Source of the DNA: a virus
IMG/VR virus record: IMGVR_UViG_3300028394_001646
Location: 1 to 28,248 of that record
DNA length: 28,248 nt
Strand: one strand, 5' to 3'
The translations under genes and the position numbers were made by a program. Below are positions 1-6,469 of the stretch, in pieces. The first letter of the stretch is position 1; every line of letters begins with the position of its first letter. The notes beneath the pieces are model-generated. The model saw nothing but the letters and a program-made list of their open reading frames with translations. It did no database searches and was not told the DNA's origin.

Positions 1-21
1 ATAACATAGTGAAAGACGATT

Positions 22-498
22 ATGATAATCCAAAAGATAAAAAATAAGTTTTTTTCGTTTTTAGAAAAACATGACCGCAAACGTATTATCATGGATCGTC
101 AATGCAACGAGCCATTGTTGACTCGTTACTACTTGTTTTTAAAGGATCGTAAACGTTTTCCGTTTAATGTGTTCCTACACAAGTTTCACAAAGGCGATCC
201 CGGTGACGTACATGATCATCCGTGGCCCTACGCAACACTAATTCTTAAAGGTGGTTATTATGAATGGGTTCCTAAATTTGACTCCAACGGCAAAAAGATT
301 GATGAGGAAAGAATGTGGCGTGGGCCTGGCCATTTCCGTCTATGTCGTGCTACTTCTTATCATCGTATCGAACTATGCAATGGTGTAACACCCTGGACGT
401 TGTTTATGCCAGGGCCGCACAAACGAGAATGGGGATTTCTTGTTAACAACAAATGGATACATAATGACCACTACCTTGAAACAAACAAACAACATTAA
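22..498 (+). CDS. Small cupin-fold phage protein
   Basis: Encodes 158 aa. The centre carries a cupin-like first motif (HDHPW around residues 64-68, then TLILKGGYYEW) and a second histidine in ATSYHRIEL, followed by a strand with FMPGPHKREWGF. Cupins of this kind are small metal-binding beta-barrels, and the two His-containing strands are the usual metal ligands. No substrate can be read from the sequence. The N-terminus is basic (KIKNKF, HDRKR). I chose the ATG at 22 because the basic segment and the LTRYYLFLKDRKRFPFN block appear integral to the domain; a later Met (91) would remove part of it. The 3' end overlaps the next gene by 35 nt. Family assignment is fairly secure, function unknown. 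Confidence 0.72.
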   Translation: MIIQKIKNKFFSFLEKHDRKRIIMDRQCNEPLLTRYYLFLKDRKRFPFNVFLHKFHKGDPGDVHDHPWPYATLILKGGYYEWVPKFDSNGKKIDEERMWRGPGHFRLCRATSYHRIELCNGVTPWTLFMPGPHKREWGFLVNNKWIHNDHYLETNKQH

Positions 499-889
499 AA
501 ACGGATTAATTGGTAGCACAGTAGCAGTTGGATACGGTGTTGTGCCTCCGCAATTAAGCGGACAGATTTATACAACTAATACGACATCTGGACAGTTTTT
601 AACAAGCGGATCAAATGGTACAACTTGGACTACTGGTACTGTCAATAACAATCCTGTATTAACTGTTAAACAGACCAATCCTCCAGAATTAGAAGTTAAA
701 GGTAAGATGGTTATCAACGGGCGTGATTTGGAAGAACGGTTAAACACAATTGAAAAAGTCTTGCATATTCCTGAAAGAGATGTTATACTTGAAAAGAAGC
801 ATCCAAAGCTAAAGAAACTGTATGATGAATACATTAATGAGCTTTCCAAATATAAAATGTGGCATTCAATTAAAGGCGACAATGACTGA
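464..889 (+). CDS. Conserved phage protein, Gly/Thr/Asn-rich N-terminus with helical C-terminus
   Basis: Encodes 141 aa from the ATG at 464; an upstream in-frame TTG at 440 lies deeper inside the cupin gene and is less likely. Residues 1-75 are rich in G, T, N and S with alternating hydrophobics, resembling the beta-rich repetitive part of a virion surface or fibre protein. Residues 80-135 are charged and probably helical (NGRDLEERL, IEKVL, IPERDV, then KLKKLYDEYINEL). I recall this C-terminal block from other marine T4-like phage proteins, where it is uncharacterised. A structural role is an inference from composition only. It overlaps the next gene by 8 nt (ATGACTGA). Confidence 0.65.
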   Translation: MTTTLKQTNNIKNGLIGSTVAVGYGVVPPQLSGQIYTTNTTSGQFLTSGSNGTTWTTGTVNNNPVLTVKQTNPPELEVKGKMVINGRDLEERLNTIEKVLHIPERDVILEKKHPKLKKLYDEYINELSKYKMWHSIKGDND

Positions 890-1103
890 TAAAAAACTAC
901 AAAGATTATATGATCAGTATTTAGAATTCACTGATCACATGTGTTCAGAACACGGGCCATTAGAAGTAGCGGCTATTATGATGGCACAGGCATTGACCAT
1001 TTATAAAAGTGCTATGAGTGAAGAAGATTACAACCGAATGGTGGACAATATTTCCAATAGCCGAAACAAAGTTAAGACATTTACTAGACCAATACTACAA
1101 TGA
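882..1103 (+). CDS. Small conserved protein, unknown function
   Basis: Encodes 73 aa (MTDKKLQRLYDQ at the start). It is predicted largely helical, with a Met-rich middle (AAIMMAQAL) and one Cys. The start at 882 is chosen because it overlaps the preceding stop in the ATG..TGA pattern used throughout this block; the longer in-frame version starts inside the upstream gene. Its stop overlaps the start of the phosphoribosyltransferase by 4 nt (ATGA), so the genes are probably translationally coupled. I do not recognise a domain. Confidence 0.6.
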   Translation: MTDKKLQRLYDQYLEFTDHMCSEHGPLEVAAIMMAQALTIYKSAMSEEDYNRMVDNISNSRNKVKTFTRPILQ

Positions 1104-1591
1104 AAAAAATATATTATACTTGGCAACAAATAGAAGGCGCTTGTTTAGAAATTGCTAGACAAATGCATAATCATTATTGGCGACCAGACTATATTGTAGG
1201 GATTGGTCGAGGCGGGCTTGTACCCGCTAATTTGCTTAGTCAATATATGGGCATTAAGATGAACAGTCTAGACATTAGTCTACGTGATGGAGGCGATACC
1301 GTTAGTAACTTGGGCATGGCAGAAGATGCATTTAACGGCAAAAAAATTCTTATCGTAGACGACATCAATGATCAAGGGTCCACTGTTAACTGGATTAAAC
1401 AAGATTGGCCAAGTGGCTGTTTTCCGGATGATCCCAAATGGCAAAACATTTGGGGTGACAGTGTTCGTTTTGCAGTACTAACACACAATCAAAGTAGTCA
1501 GTTTAAAGATCCAGACTACTATGCCTGGACTGTGAACAAAGCAGAAGAAGATTGTTGGTTAGTTTATCCTTGGGAGGAATTTTGGTTATGA
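1100..1591 (+). CDS. Phosphoribosyltransferase (purine PRTase type)
   Basis: Encodes 163 aa. The type I PRTase signature is clear: ILIVDDINDQGSTV at about residues 83-96 is the PRPP-binding loop with its paired acidic residues. VGIGRGGLVPANLLSQ at 33-48 matches the early loop that binds pyrophosphate, and the C-terminal YPWEEFW resembles the end of xanthine/hypoxanthine-guanine PRTases. The family moves 5-phosphoribosyl from PRPP to a base. Purine salvage is the likely role, fitting the nucleotide-metabolism character of the region (HIT protein, FolE, ThyX), but the exact base cannot be told. The segment SGCFPDDPKWQNIWGD near residue 110 looks like an insertion in the flexible loop. Overlaps both neighbours by 4 nt. 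Confidence 0.85.
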   Translation: MKKIYYTWQQIEGACLEIARQMHNHYWRPDYIVGIGRGGLVPANLLSQYMGIKMNSLDISLRDGGDTVSNLGMAEDAFNGKKILIVDDINDQGSTVNWIKQDWPSGCFPDDPKWQNIWGDSVRFAVLTHNQSSQFKDPDYYAWTVNKAEEDCWLVYPWEEFWL

Positions 1592-1779
1592 CATCCGCAC
1601 TTATTAAATTACTTTTTGGAATCACATTAGTTGTAATTGCCATTGTTATTGGCCCGCTATTGGGTATTTGGGCATTAAACACTTTATTTCCAGTATTAAC
1701 AATTCCTTATACTTGGGAAACTTGGTTGGCGTTTGCATTACTGTTTACCAGTAGTTCAATTTATAAATTTAAAAAATGA
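1588..1779 (+). CDS. Small two-helix membrane protein
   Basis: Encodes 63 aa from the ATG at 1588, which overlaps the preceding stop (TTATGA). Two hydrophobic stretches are visible, about residues 5-29 and 41-57, separated by the short loop FPVLTIPYTWET, with a basic tail (YKFKK). It is expected in the host inner membrane. Two-helix phage proteins of this size can be holins, but nothing here proves lysis function and no endolysin is nearby. It belongs to a run of tiny genes (1588-2946), each overlapping the next by a few bases. Confidence 0.6.
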   Translation: MTSALIKLLFGITLVVIAIVIGPLLGIWALNTLFPVLTIPYTWETWLAFALLFTSSSIYKFKK

Positions 1780-2144
1780 CTGACTTAGAAAAGGCACTAG
1801 ATGAAAAACGAGCTCCATGGACAGAGATTGACTTCCGATCAAAAGACTTTTGGGTATTCAGAGATGCCTACCCAGTCACAGAGGGACATTTGTTATTTGT
1901 GCCTACCCAAGAAAAATTCAACAACATCGTCGAATGTTTCAAAGCCGCGCACAAGTTTGGCTACGATGGAGTTCAATCACAAAGGTGGGACGCTTTTAAT
2001 GTCGGCCAAAACTGCGGCGAGTCTGCTGGACAAACCGTAATGTATCCGCATGTACATATGATTCCTAGGCGCAAAGGCGATATGGAAGATCCACGTGGCG
2101 GGGTTCGTCATGTTATACCTGAAAAGGGAAACTATAAAAAATGA
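1776..2144 (+). CDS. HIT-family (histidine triad) nucleotide hydrolase/transferase
   Basis: Encodes 122 aa, the normal length for a HIT domain. The core FNVGQNCGESAGQTV (about residues 74-88) leads into YPHVHMIPRR (90-99), the histidine-triad signature. Two of the three histidines are present (H92, H94); the first is Tyr (Y90). H92 corresponds to the central, normally nucleophilic histidine. HIT proteins hydrolyse or transfer nucleoside phosphoramidates, dinucleoside polyphosphates or sugar nucleotides. The C-terminal PRGGVRHVIPEKGNY resembles bacterial HIT proteins. The substrate is unknown. It overlaps the upstream and downstream genes by 4 nt each. Confidence 0.88.
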   Translation: MTDLEKALDEKRAPWTEIDFRSKDFWVFRDAYPVTEGHLLFVPTQEKFNNIVECFKAAHKFGYDGVQSQRWDAFNVGQNCGESAGQTVMYPHVHMIPRRKGDMEDPRGGVRHVIPEKGNYKK

Positions 2145-2296
2145 GTACATTAAAAATCACAATAGCAGTACTAGTAGTAATATTGTCTGCTATCAACATA
2201 TATCTATATTGGGGTACTCCGGCAGTATACGGATGGGTTGTTGCCATTGCTGGATGGGTTGATCATTGTTTTCCAAAAACTCCTAAAGATGTCTGA
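2141..2296 (+). CDS. Tiny single-pass membrane protein
   Basis: Encodes 51 aa beginning MSTLKITIAVLVV and ending KTPKDV, read directly from the sequence. One N-terminal hydrophobic helix (about residues 4-23) is followed by a Trp/Gly-rich stretch (WGTPAVYGWVVAIAGW) that could form a second, weaker membrane segment. The ATG overlaps the HIT stop (ATGA) and the TGA at 2294 overlaps the next gene's start at 2289 by 8 nt, so both boundaries fit the coupling pattern of the block. No function is recognisable. Confidence 0.55.
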   Translation: MSTLKITIAVLVVILSAINIYLYWGTPAVYGWVVAIAGWVDHCFPKTPKDV

Positions 2297-2489
2297 CAAT
2301 ACTGTTACGGTGGTGTGGGATAATCAAAACGGGTTTTGGTGGAATGAAACCTGTGCTATGGTATTAGAAGTATTTGGATTACCTGGTGGCCGTTATGAAT
2401 CAAAACCAGAACACGATTACATGAGTTTTACATTTAAAAATCAAAAGGATGCCACCCTATGTCGCATATTGTTAAGTGAGCGATTATGA
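2289..2489 (+). CDS. Small conserved phage protein, unknown function
   Basis: Encodes 66 aa starting MSDNTVTVVWDNQ. I chose the ATG at 2289 because it overlaps the preceding stop by 8 nt and leaves a compact folded-looking protein: Trp-rich N-terminus (NGFWWNETCAMVLEVFGLP), then a strand-turn-helix C-terminus ending CRILLSERL. Two cysteines are present. I recall similar small proteins in marine T4-like phages, without a known role. Confidence 0.6.
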   Translation: MSDNTVTVVWDNQNGFWWNETCAMVLEVFGLPGGRYESKPEHDYMSFTFKNQKDATLCRILLSERL

Positions 2490-2662
2490 TGAAAGATATT
2501 ATCATAGCCGTACTGCTTGGCATCATATTAAGTATGATTTTTTTAAATTCACCAAAAGAACAAGGCAAGTGGTACGATTGCAGTATGGCTGAATGGCATC
2601 CGGACATCCCACCAAAAGTAAAAGAAGAATGCCGTAAGATCCGTTCTGGAAAAACTACATGA
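2486..2662 (+). CDS. Small membrane-anchored phage protein
   Basis: Encodes 58 aa, or 57 if the second of two tandem ATG codons is used. It starts MMKDIIIAVLLGIILSM, a single N-terminal transmembrane or signal-anchor helix, followed by a short soluble tail with two cysteines (WYDCSMAEWHPDIPP... EECRKIR). There is no lipobox. The ATG overlaps the previous stop by 4 nt (ATGA) and the stop overlaps the next ATG at 2659, again as ATGA. The tail sequence is of a kind I recall in marine T4-like phages; function unknown. Confidence 0.6.
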   Translation: MMKDIIIAVLLGIILSMIFLNSPKEQGKWYDCSMAEWHPDIPPKVKEECRKIRSGKTT

Positions 2663-2946
2663 AAATATTTAATTTAAGAACACAAATCAGTTTACCATTT
2701 GATCACTTTAAGAACTTAGGCTGTATATCTGGTAAGTTATTTGGAAACAAAGCATGGGAACTTGAACACACATACTACAGTGGGAGCCTATTTGATATTG
2801 ATATCAGTTGGGGTATTAGAGAAGACCATGCTGGCTTTGACTTTACTCTAGGCTTTTTTGGTTACAGTATTAATTTTAGAATTTACGATACTAGACACTG
2901 GGATGACTATCATAAATGTTGGGAGATTTATTCAAATGACACTTGA
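2659..2946 (+). CDS. Conserved phage protein, unknown function
   Basis: Encodes 95 aa, rich in aromatic residues and predicted mostly beta (SGKLFGNKAWELEHTYY, FDIDISWGIREDHAGF, FRIYDTRHWDDYHKCWE). The alternating pattern and lack of membrane helices suggest a small soluble beta protein. It is the last gene of the first block: its TGA lies inside the -35 element of the promoter for folE. No family with known function recognised. Confidence 0.6.
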   Translation: MKIFNLRTQISLPFDHFKNLGCISGKLFGNKAWELEHTYYSGSLFDIDISWGIREDHAGFDFTLGFFGYSINFRIYDTRHWDDYHKCWEIYSNDT

Positions 2947-2971
2947 CAAAACCTAAATAAACCTATATACT
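2943..2971 (+). promoter_or_regulatory. Near-consensus sigma70 promoter upstream of folE
   Basis: TTGACA (2943-2948, perfect -35) is followed by a 17-bp spacer and TATACT (2966-2971, one mismatch from TATAAT). The -35 overlaps the stop codon of the preceding gene. The downstream GGAG at 2982-2985 is 6 nt from the folE ATG, giving a leader of only about 15 nt. Such a promoter should be read by host RNA polymerase without phage factors, as for an early gene. Confidence 0.85.
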
Positions 2972-2991
2972 ATAAACAAATGGAGTAATAA

Positions 2992-3762
2992 ATGACTGAA
3001 TCCGTGATATACAAAAGTATCATTGCCGGTGCTGAACAGCAAGGTGATGATGACAAAGATTATAAAGAAGAAAAATACCTAGGCAACTATTTGCGTTTTA
3101 AAATGAAACGTGAAGGTAAACGCTTTTGGGCCGGCGACAATATTAGCGAATATATCGATAATGAGCATGTCAAAGAACAATTGATTGATGAAGCCGCAGA
3201 AGCATTTGAATTAGTACTCGATCGGTTGTTGATTGATCGAGAAAACGATCCCAATAGCAAAGGCACAGCACGTAGACTTGCTAAAATGTATTTTAACGAA
3301 GTAATGGCAGGAAGATATGAACCAGCACCAGATGCAACAGCATTTCCAAATGATTCGGCAGACCGTTACGAAGGTATGTTGGTGGTACGTAGCGAGTTGC
3401 GCTCTATGTGCAGTCATCATCATCAGCCCGTTAGCGGTGTCGCTTACATTGGCATCATCGCCGCAGAAAAACTTATTGGTCTTAGCAAGTATACTCGTAT
3501 TGCTCAGTGGTGTGCTCGTCGCGGCACTCTCCAGGAAGAACTTTGCAATGACATTACTAGGGAAATCCAAAAAGCAACAGGATCAGGAAACGTAGCAGTA
3601 TACATTCAAGCAATACACGGATGCTGTGAGAACCGAGGCATTATGGCGCATAGTAGTTTAACACAAACTACTGTACTGACTGGATCATTTAAAACTGACC
3701 CTGGCGCTAAAAAAGAGTTTTTTGATAATATTAAATTGCAACAAGAATTTGCACCACGATAA
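2992..3762 (+). CDS. folE: GTP cyclohydrolase I
   Basis: Encodes 256 aa. FolE converts GTP to 7,8-dihydroneopterin triphosphate, the entry step of folate and of preQ0/queuosine synthesis. The catalytic domain is unmistakable from about residue 60: MCSHHHQPVSG (C140, H143 as zinc ligands), IGLSKYTRI and CARR (163-177), QEEL, and CCENRG (C211 as third zinc ligand) followed by the conserved SLTQTTVLTGSF. The first 60 residues are a charged extension not present in the usual roughly 200-aa enzymes. The gene has its own strong promoter and a good SD (GGAG). With queE 860 bp downstream it suggests a phage 7-deazaguanine pathway; supplying folate for ThyX is the alternative role. Confidence 0.95.
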   Translation: MTESVIYKSIIAGAEQQGDDDKDYKEEKYLGNYLRFKMKREGKRFWAGDNISEYIDNEHVKEQLIDEAAEAFELVLDRLLIDRENDPNSKGTARRLAKMYFNEVMAGRYEPAPDATAFPNDSADRYEGMLVVRSELRSMCSHHHQPVSGVAYIGIIAAEKLIGLSKYTRIAQWCARRGTLQEELCNDITREIQKATGSGNVAVYIQAIHGCCENRGIMAHSSLTQTTVLTGSFKTDPGAKKEFFDNIKLQQEFAPR

Positions 3763-3772
3763 GGGAATAACG

Positions 3773-3988
3773 ATGAACTCAGTAGATATGGCCAATGACC
3801 TAATATTCAGAGCAAAGAACTTGCAAGAGTTCATTGTTGAAACTGATGTGCCAGAAGATTTTCGATTTAATGGTATAGTGCCATTTGACATGACTATAGA
3901 AAATAGTGTAATATGTGCTAAAGTGTTTGCTGTTGATTTTAATGAAGCAGTTAAACGATTAGATGAATTTTTGGAAACTTGCAAATGA
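3773..3988 (+). CDS. Small acidic protein, unknown function
   Basis: Encodes 71 aa (MNSVDMANDLIFRAKN...). The ATG at 3773 is preceded by AGGGAA six bases upstream, directly after the folE stop. Acidic and alpha/beta in character: an N-terminal helix, PEDFRFNG, strands around MTIENSVICAKVFAVD, and a C-terminal helix (EAVKRLDEFLETC). The layout is reminiscent of a compact ferredoxin-like fold, but this is only an impression. Overlaps the next start by 4 nt. Confidence 0.6.
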   Translation: MNSVDMANDLIFRAKNLQEFIVETDVPEDFRFNGIVPFDMTIENSVICAKVFAVDFNEAVKRLDEFLETCK

Positions 3989-4296
3989 ACTGGTTTAAAC
4001 GAATGATTGTTAAATGGGTACGTGAAGACTGGGACAAGGCTGGCAGAGAAAGACCAGAACAAGATTGTTATCCCACTGTCTCATCTAAAAATAGTATTGG
4101 CATTGGCTCGCGAGATATAGGTACTGATCCTACATTACAATTCAAAGTATATAGTGCCGTTGGTGGTAAGATTGTAGAGTTTAGTCGCTACGATCGAAAG
4201 TCAGATCGTTCAGAACATCAGATCTATATCATTGGCAAAGACGAAGACTTTGGCGAAAAGATTGCTAAAATTTCAACCCTAGAGGTGTTACGATGA
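3985..4296 (+). CDS. Conserved phage protein, unknown function
   Basis: Encodes 103 aa starting MNWFKRMIVKWVRED. A basic amphipathic N-terminal helix is followed by a strand-rich domain (LQFKVYSAVGGKIVEFSRYD..., HQIYIIGKDEDFGEKIAKI). The ATG overlaps the upstream stop (ATGA); a Met two codons upstream is possible but breaks that pattern. The N-terminal helix could be a membrane-surface anchor. I recall homologues in marine phages without assigned function. Confidence 0.6.
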   Translation: MNWFKRMIVKWVREDWDKAGRERPEQDCYPTVSSKNSIGIGSRDIGTDPTLQFKVYSAVGGKIVEFSRYDRKSDRSEHQIYIIGKDEDFGEKIAKISTLEVLR

Positions 4297-4643
4297 ACGC
4301 ACAACTACCAGCAGAAGGTATTTTAAAACACAACGACTGGGGTGACTCAAAAGTTTATCGTGTTACATGCGAATGCGGAAGTAGTGAATGTGACCATAAC
4401 GTGTGGGTAGAAGCAGACGATACCGGAGTCACTGTAACAATTTATACTACCACTAGAACTAACTTTTGGTCAAAAACACGATGGTATCATATTTGGACAT
4501 TGCTAACTAACGGGTATATTGATACTGAATCAACTGTTTGTTTGAAAAGACAAGGTGCGCTCAACTATGCAGAAACATTAAAGAGTGCCATGGAAGATGT
4601 AGAAGATTTTAGGAAAAAGAATGAGCAAAATAAAAATAGCTGA
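4293..4643 (+). CDS. Conserved phage protein with possible Cys metal site
   Basis: Encodes 116 aa. Near residues 26-35 it has CECGSSECDHN, three cysteines and a histidine in a spacing that could bind a metal, followed by a beta-rich middle (VTVTIYTTTRTNFW, WYHIWTLLTNGYI) and a charged helical tail. AGAGG at about 4281 serves as SD. The 3' end overlaps queE by 23 nt, the longest forward overlap in this block after the exonuclease/7397 pair. Function unknown. Confidence 0.6.
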   Translation: MNAQLPAEGILKHNDWGDSKVYRVTCECGSSECDHNVWVEADDTGVTVTIYTTTRTNFWSKTRWYHIWTLLTNGYIDTESTVCLKRQGALNYAETLKSAMEDVEDFRKKNEQNKNS

Positions 4644-5475
4644 GTTATTTTACAGTATACAGGGCGAGGGTAGATATATGGGCGTCCCGTCTGTGTTTTT
4701 ACGCACGTTTGGTTGTAACTTTAAATGTGCAGGGTTTGGTATGCTACGTGGTACATTAAGCGGCGAAGCTGATGTACTAGCAGAAAAACAAGTAAAATAT
4801 AACAAGTGGCCCACTTATAATGAACTTCCATTAGTTAGTACAGGCTGTGACAGTTATGCCAGTTGGCATCCAGACTTTAAAGATCTTAGTCCAATGCTCA
4901 CAAGCGAAGCAATCGCCAACAGAATTGCGGAAATTATTCCACATGGTGAATGGCATGATGAGCATTTGGTTATCACAGGTGGTGAGCCCTTGCTTGGGTG
5001 GCAACGTGCTTATCCAGACTTGATCAATAACACTAAGATGCGTGGATTGAAAGAGATTACGTTTGAAACAAATGGCACTCAAAAACTAACTCCCGAGTTT
5101 AAAGAATATTTAAGAAAATGGAATAGTGTAGTAGGCAGAGAACTTACATTTAGTGTAAGTGCTAAACTTCCTGCTAGTGGTGAAAAGTGGGAGGAAGCAA
5201 TTTGTCCAGAAGTGGTTTGCGAATATGAACAAGTTGGCACAGCATATCTTAAATTTGTAGTGGCAACAGAAGAAGATATTGCAGATGCAGAACGTGCTGT
5301 AGAAGAATTTAGAACAGCAGGATTTAAAGGACACATATATTTGATGCCAGTGGGCGGTGTTGAAAGTGTTTACAATTTAAATGCAAAGAACGTAGCACTG
5401 GCGGCAATGAAACGTGGCTGGCGCTACAGTGACCGACTACAAGTGCCATTATTTAAAAATGAGTGGGGTACTTAA
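4621..5475 (+). CDS. queE: 7-carboxy-7-deazaguanine synthase (QueE), divergent phage form
   Basis: Encodes 284 aa. QueE is a radical SAM enzyme that converts 6-carboxytetrahydropterin to 7-carboxy-7-deazaguanine. Family marks: FYSIQGEG (10-17), GVPSVFLRTFGCN (21-33), the SAM motif VITGGEPLLGWQ, ETNGT, and a C-terminal LQVPLFKNEWG. The usual cluster motif C-x3-C-x2-C is altered: C32 and C36 are followed by about 39 residues before the CDS tripeptide at C76-S78, so the third ligand is displaced by an insertion. AGGA at 4611 is 6 nt from the ATG. FolE lies upstream and a QueC-like protein at 19594-20454; QueD is not seen. At 284 aa it is longer than typical enzymes of roughly 210-230 aa, consistent with the insertion. 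Confidence 0.9.
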   Translation: MSKIKIAELFYSIQGEGRYMGVPSVFLRTFGCNFKCAGFGMLRGTLSGEADVLAEKQVKYNKWPTYNELPLVSTGCDSYASWHPDFKDLSPMLTSEAIANRIAEIIPHGEWHDEHLVITGGEPLLGWQRAYPDLINNTKMRGLKEITFETNGTQKLTPEFKEYLRKWNSVVGRELTFSVSAKLPASGEKWEEAICPEVVCEYEQVGTAYLKFVVATEEDIADAERAVEEFRTAGFKGHIYLMPVGGVESVYNLNAKNVALAAMKRGWRYSDRLQVPLFKNEWGT

Positions 5476-6023
5476 TGGCCAAGTTACTTGTATTAGGATG
5501 TGGTAAAAAAGAATTTCCAGGAAACCTCAGAGACGTTGTTGTAACTGTGGACATTAATGAAAACGTTGGCGCGGATGTGGTACACAATCTTGATGTGTAT
5601 CCTTGGCCGTTTGATAACAATGAATTTGATGTTGTTCATTTGGACAACGTGTTAGAACACTTAAACGACATTGTGAGAGCAATGCAAGAAATACATCGCA
5701 TATCCAAAGCAGGTGCAACTGTAACTATTATTGTTCCCTACTTCCGTAGCAAATGGGCCTGCGTTGATCCAACACATAAACATTTTTTTACCGCAGATAC
5801 ACTAAGTTACTTTGTCAAAGGGCATGTGTATCATGAAAGATATGCCTATAGCGATTTTGCATTTATAATGCATAGTAAAACATTTAATGAAGGTATTGAT
5901 CAAACTTGGTTTCAAAAGTTACTAATTCCATTTGCTGAAAAACATATGGAATTTTATGAAAACAAAATTAGTCCAATATTTCCATTGGAAACACTGACGT
6001 ATCATATGGAAACTACAAAATGA
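5475..6023 (+). CDS. Class I SAM-dependent methyltransferase
   Basis: Encodes 182 aa starting MAKLLVLGCGKKEFPG. Motif I (LVLGCG, residues 5-10) begins the SAM-binding fold, TVDIN (24-28) supplies the acidic residue for the SAM ribose, and FDVVHLDNVLEHL (51-63) is a methyltransferase type 11 style motif IV. PYFRSKWACVDPTHKHFF follows, typical of small-molecule, lipid or sugar methyltransferases rather than DNA methylases. The ATG at 5475 shares a base with the queE stop (TAATG), giving tight coupling; an in-frame ATG 12 bases upstream (5463) is less likely. The substrate is unknown; action on a product of the neighbouring pathway is possible but unsupported. Confidence 0.82.
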   Translation: MAKLLVLGCGKKEFPGNLRDVVVTVDINENVGADVVHNLDVYPWPFDNNEFDVVHLDNVLEHLNDIVRAMQEIHRISKAGATVTIIVPYFRSKWACVDPTHKHFFTADTLSYFVKGHVYHERYAYSDFAFIMHSKTFNEGIDQTWFQKLLIPFAEKHMEFYENKISPIFPLETLTYHMETTK

Positions 6024-6469
6024 ATAAATTTATTGAAAAATTATTTGGCATTGATAAAATAAAAGCTCAAACTGAAGCCAGTTTAAAACAAGCTGAAGAT
6101 GCTATGAAAGTGGCCAAACAAGCTACTAGTGCCGCAGAGTTGGCTCAAAAAGCAGAAGAAACTGCTAAAATGACTCCAAAAGAACGTGCTACTGCCAAAG
6201 GAGAGCCGTGGGTTGCCGTTTTGGATACGCATGTCAACAAAGATAATATAAGAAATGGCTTTTTTGAGCTTGACTGGAATGCCGAGTTTGTGTTACAATT
6301 GAAGCAAGCAGGATACGGATTTGATGGAGATCCAGAAGAAGAGATTGTGGATCGTTGGTTTAAAGACCTAGCTCGAAACGTATTAGCCGACGAAGGTCAA
6401 GACACCAATCGTGGTGCTGGCTTTATTAATGTTAACAAACTTGCCGGTGGCAAAGCAGAGGTAAAATGA
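6020..6469 (+). CDS. Conserved phage protein with N-terminal coiled coil
   Basis: Encodes 149 aa. Residues 8-55 form an Ala/Lys/Glu/Gln-rich heptad-like helix (KAQTEASLKQAEDAM..., AELAQKAEETAKM), probably a coiled coil. From about 60 a compact conserved domain follows (KGEPWVAVLDTHVNKDN, GFFELDWNAEFVLQLKQAGYG, EEEIVDRWFKDLARNVL). I recall this C-terminal domain in marine T4-like phages as uncharacterised. It overlaps the methyltransferase and the exonuclease by 4 nt each. Confidence 0.65.
   Translation: MNKFIEKLFGIDKIKAQTEASLKQAEDAMKVAKQATSAAELAQKAEETAKMTPKERATAKGEPWVAVLDTHVNKDNIRNGFFELDWNAEFVLQLKQAGYGFDGDPEEEIVDRWFKDLARNVLADEGQDTNRGAGFINVNKLAGGKAEVK

Noticed and set aside
1588-1779. The two-helix membrane protein as a holin
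   Set aside because: Size and topology fit, but there is no endolysin or spanin nearby and the neighbours are nucleotide-metabolism genes.
3685-4062. A 125-codon minus-strand frame over the end of folE and the next genes
   Set aside because: It crosses three plus-strand genes, including the conserved C-terminus of FolE, and has no supporting signal.
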